This document shows, piece by piece, positions 6,249 to 7,012 of a DNA stretch of 7,012 nt. Position numbers and translations under genes: made by a program. The DNA comes from Deltaproteobacteria bacterium (GTDB lineage Bacteria; Desulfobacterota; Desulfuromonadia; Geobacterales; Geobacteraceae): contig JAJZQA010000139.1 of the NCBI GenBank assembly GCA_021810985.1, positions 1 through 7,012 of the forward strand, written 5' to 3'. The notes beneath the pieces were generated by a model. The model saw only the letters and a program-made list of their open reading frames with translations. It searched no databases and was not told the DNA's origin. Every line of letters starts with the position of its first letter. Within the stretch, counting starts at the first letter, position 1.

Positions 6249-6878
6249 TCATATTTGGCCGGTCGTCTCCAGATTAATAGTCTCCGGAGCATACACGAGG
6301 ACCATAACCCCCAGTTTACCAGCTACGCCCATTATCGGAGCAACTGCCATGATCTCGCCATTTGGCAGGGGCTTCACGGTGGTTTCGAATTGGTCTCGAA
6401 CTGCTGGAGAATAGACATTTGCAACCATTTTACCCTCAAGACTTTTGTCGGTCGCAACGATGATTTTTCCATCCGCTGCTGACAGCGTGATCGATCTGAA
6501 ACGATTGACTCGGACCAGTTGTTTGAAGTACTGGTCAATGTTTTCATGGTTTTCTTTAGCCATTTCACTCCGCACCGCCCACGACAGGGGAATTGCGGAC
6601 AGCCGTACCAGTTCTAGATTTTTGTCCAGGACAATCTGGTTGACCTTCGCGGTCAGGTGCTTCCTTTCAGCCTTCATTTTGTCTTTTACGGAATTTACCG
6701 AGATAGTTTTCCACTGGTACATGACGGCAATCAGAAACAGCAGCAAGAGGGTGAAGAGAAGCCGCCAGTGTTTTTTTACTAGTACGAATGTGCTCCGCTT
6801 CGAGTCTGATTTGCTACCTGCCTGCCCTGGTGGGCCACCATCGGCTATCGGGTTTAGATTTTCTTTATTGTCAGCCAT
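6249..6878 (-). CDS. Membrane-anchored protein with a Cache-like extracytoplasmic domain, no output domain
   Basis: This 209-residue protein is not one I recognise by name. It has a polar N-terminus rich in Asp, Asn, Gly and Ser (1-30), a basic stretch (KKHWR, 35-39), and one strong membrane segment (about 39-54, LLFTLLLLFLIAVMYQW), predicting an N-in anchor with the rest outside the cytoplasm. A long amphipathic helix follows (60-120). Then come strands resembling a single Cache/PAS-type sensor fold: RSITLSAADGKIIVATDKSLEGKMV (begins 128), the charged VRDQFETTVKPLPNGEIMAVAPI (from 160) and GKLGVMVLVYAPE (187-199). The pattern 'I.l....GkIi..td..l.G' followed by 'aPI.....lGvm.l.y' is typical of Cache domains of chemoreceptors and kinases. 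The protein stops right after the last strand: no second membrane helix, HAMP, kinase or methyl-accepting part is present. An AGGAGG site lies five bases before the ATG. It is followed 43 bases later by the permease, suggesting a ligand-binding partner, but this is inference. Base composition is visibly richer in A+T than the prp genes. Confidence 0.75.
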   Translation of the reverse strand: MADNKENLNPIADGGPPGQAGSKSDSKRSTFVLVKKHWRLLFTLLLLFLIAVMYQWKTISVNSVKDKMKAERKHLTAKVNQIVLDKNLELVRLSAIPLSWAVRSEMAKENHENIDQYFKQLVRVNRFRSITLSAADGKIIVATDKSLEGKMVANVYSPAVRDQFETTVKPLPNGEIMAVAPIMGVAGKLGVMVLVYAPETINLETTGQI

Positions 6879-6896
6879 GTCCGCCTCCTTTTAGAC

Positions 6897-6906
6897 GCAA
6901 TATTGC
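6897..6906. repeat. Perfect palindrome GCAATATTGC ahead of the sensor-like gene
   Basis: This 10-base perfect palindrome is centred 24 bases upstream of the start at 6878, just before its ribosome site. A second, looser inverted repeat, GTTGC (6914-6918) facing GCAAC (6930-6934), lies next to it. The position would suit an operator or a 5' leader hairpin, but short palindromes arise by chance and I do not recognise a known regulator box. I could not place a convincing -35/-10 pair here. Confidence 0.25.
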
Positions 6907-6953
6907 TGGTTTTGTTGCTATTCGCTTCGGCAACGAAACACCGCCACCCTGAT

Positions 6954-7006
6954 GGAGGGACACGGCGCGCCGTGCCCGGATTGGGCGAGGCACGCCTAGC
7001 CCCTAC
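6954..7006. repeat. REP/MITE-like palindromic unit at the window end
   Basis: This stretch has two adjacent GC-rich hairpins. The first is centred on the perfect 14-base palindrome CACGGCGCGCCGTG (6961-6974), extended by GGG (6957-6959) and CCC-type flanks. The second pairs GGGCGAGG (6983-6990) with CCTAGCCC (6995-7002) with one mismatch and a four-base loop. On the minus strand the unit opens GTAGGGGC and ends near GTCCCTCC, the near-symmetrical flank typical of dispersed intergenic repeats I have seen in many bacterial genomes. The unit has no coding capacity. It could also act as a bidirectional transcription stop for whatever lies beyond the window. The identification as a multi-copy repeat is from pattern memory and cannot be proved from one copy. 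Confidence 0.55.
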
Positions 7007-7012
7007 CATTGA

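Noticed and set aside
6206..6292. N-terminal extension of the permease by 29 residues
   Set aside because: It would overlap the upstream gene by 44 bases, lacks a ribosome site, and adds a basic non-membrane segment ahead of the first membrane helix.
1..7012. Defence system, phage, CRISPR, tRNA/rRNA or insertion sequence
   Set aside because: No spaced direct repeats, no recombinase or transposase, no RNA-gene signatures. All coding space is explained by six metabolic or transport genes.

Overview
The window carries six protein-coding genes, all on the minus strand and all tightly packed. There are no RNA genes, CRISPR arrays, insertion sequences or integrases. Read in the direction of transcription (from high to low coordinates) the order is: a small membrane-anchored protein with a Cache-like extracytoplasmic domain (6878-6249), an SLC13/DASS-type permease with two RCK_C (TrkA_C) domains (6205-4436), a small MscS-type mechanosensitive channel (4420-3512), a 244-base gap, an Aquifex-type aconitase (3267-1339), 2-methylisocitrate lyase prpB (1329-442), and the first 147 codons of 2-methylcitrate synthase prpC (442 to beyond the window edge).

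The lower half (1-3267) is a methylcitrate-cycle operon for propionyl-CoA oxidation. PrpC condenses propionyl-CoA with oxaloacetate to 2-methylcitrate. A dehydratase and an aconitase convert this to 2-methylisocitrate, and PrpB cleaves it to pyruvate and succinate. The aconitase is separated from prpB by 9 bases, and prpB and prpC share one base (TGATG), so the three genes are almost certainly co-transcribed and probably translationally coupled. No prpD, acnD or prpF is visible, although one could lie downstream of prpC. The most notable detail is in the aconitase. The usual GSCTNS motif, which supplies the first [4Fe-4S] cysteine, reads GSSVNS here, while the CxxC pair and the other recognisable active-site residues are present.

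The upper half (3512-6878) looks like a separate envelope and transport transcription unit: a putative ligand-binding anchor protein, a probable anion or carboxylate transporter with regulatory RCK_C domains, and an osmotic-release channel. It is visibly richer in A+T than the prp half. Whether it is functionally linked to propionate metabolism cannot be read from the sequence. The last ~60 bases hold back-to-back GC-rich palindromes that look like a dispersed REP/MITE-like repeat.

The organism is a Gram-negative-type bacterium with strong GGAGG ribosome sites and moderately high G+C in the metabolic genes. The 642-residue aconitase type placed beside prpB and prpC fits a Desulfuromonadales/Geobacter-like member of the Desulfobacterota. 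That assignment is an inference from gene type and arrangement, not proven. Overall the region is mostly ordinary metabolism and transport. I see no convincing undescribed system, but several details deserve a check.
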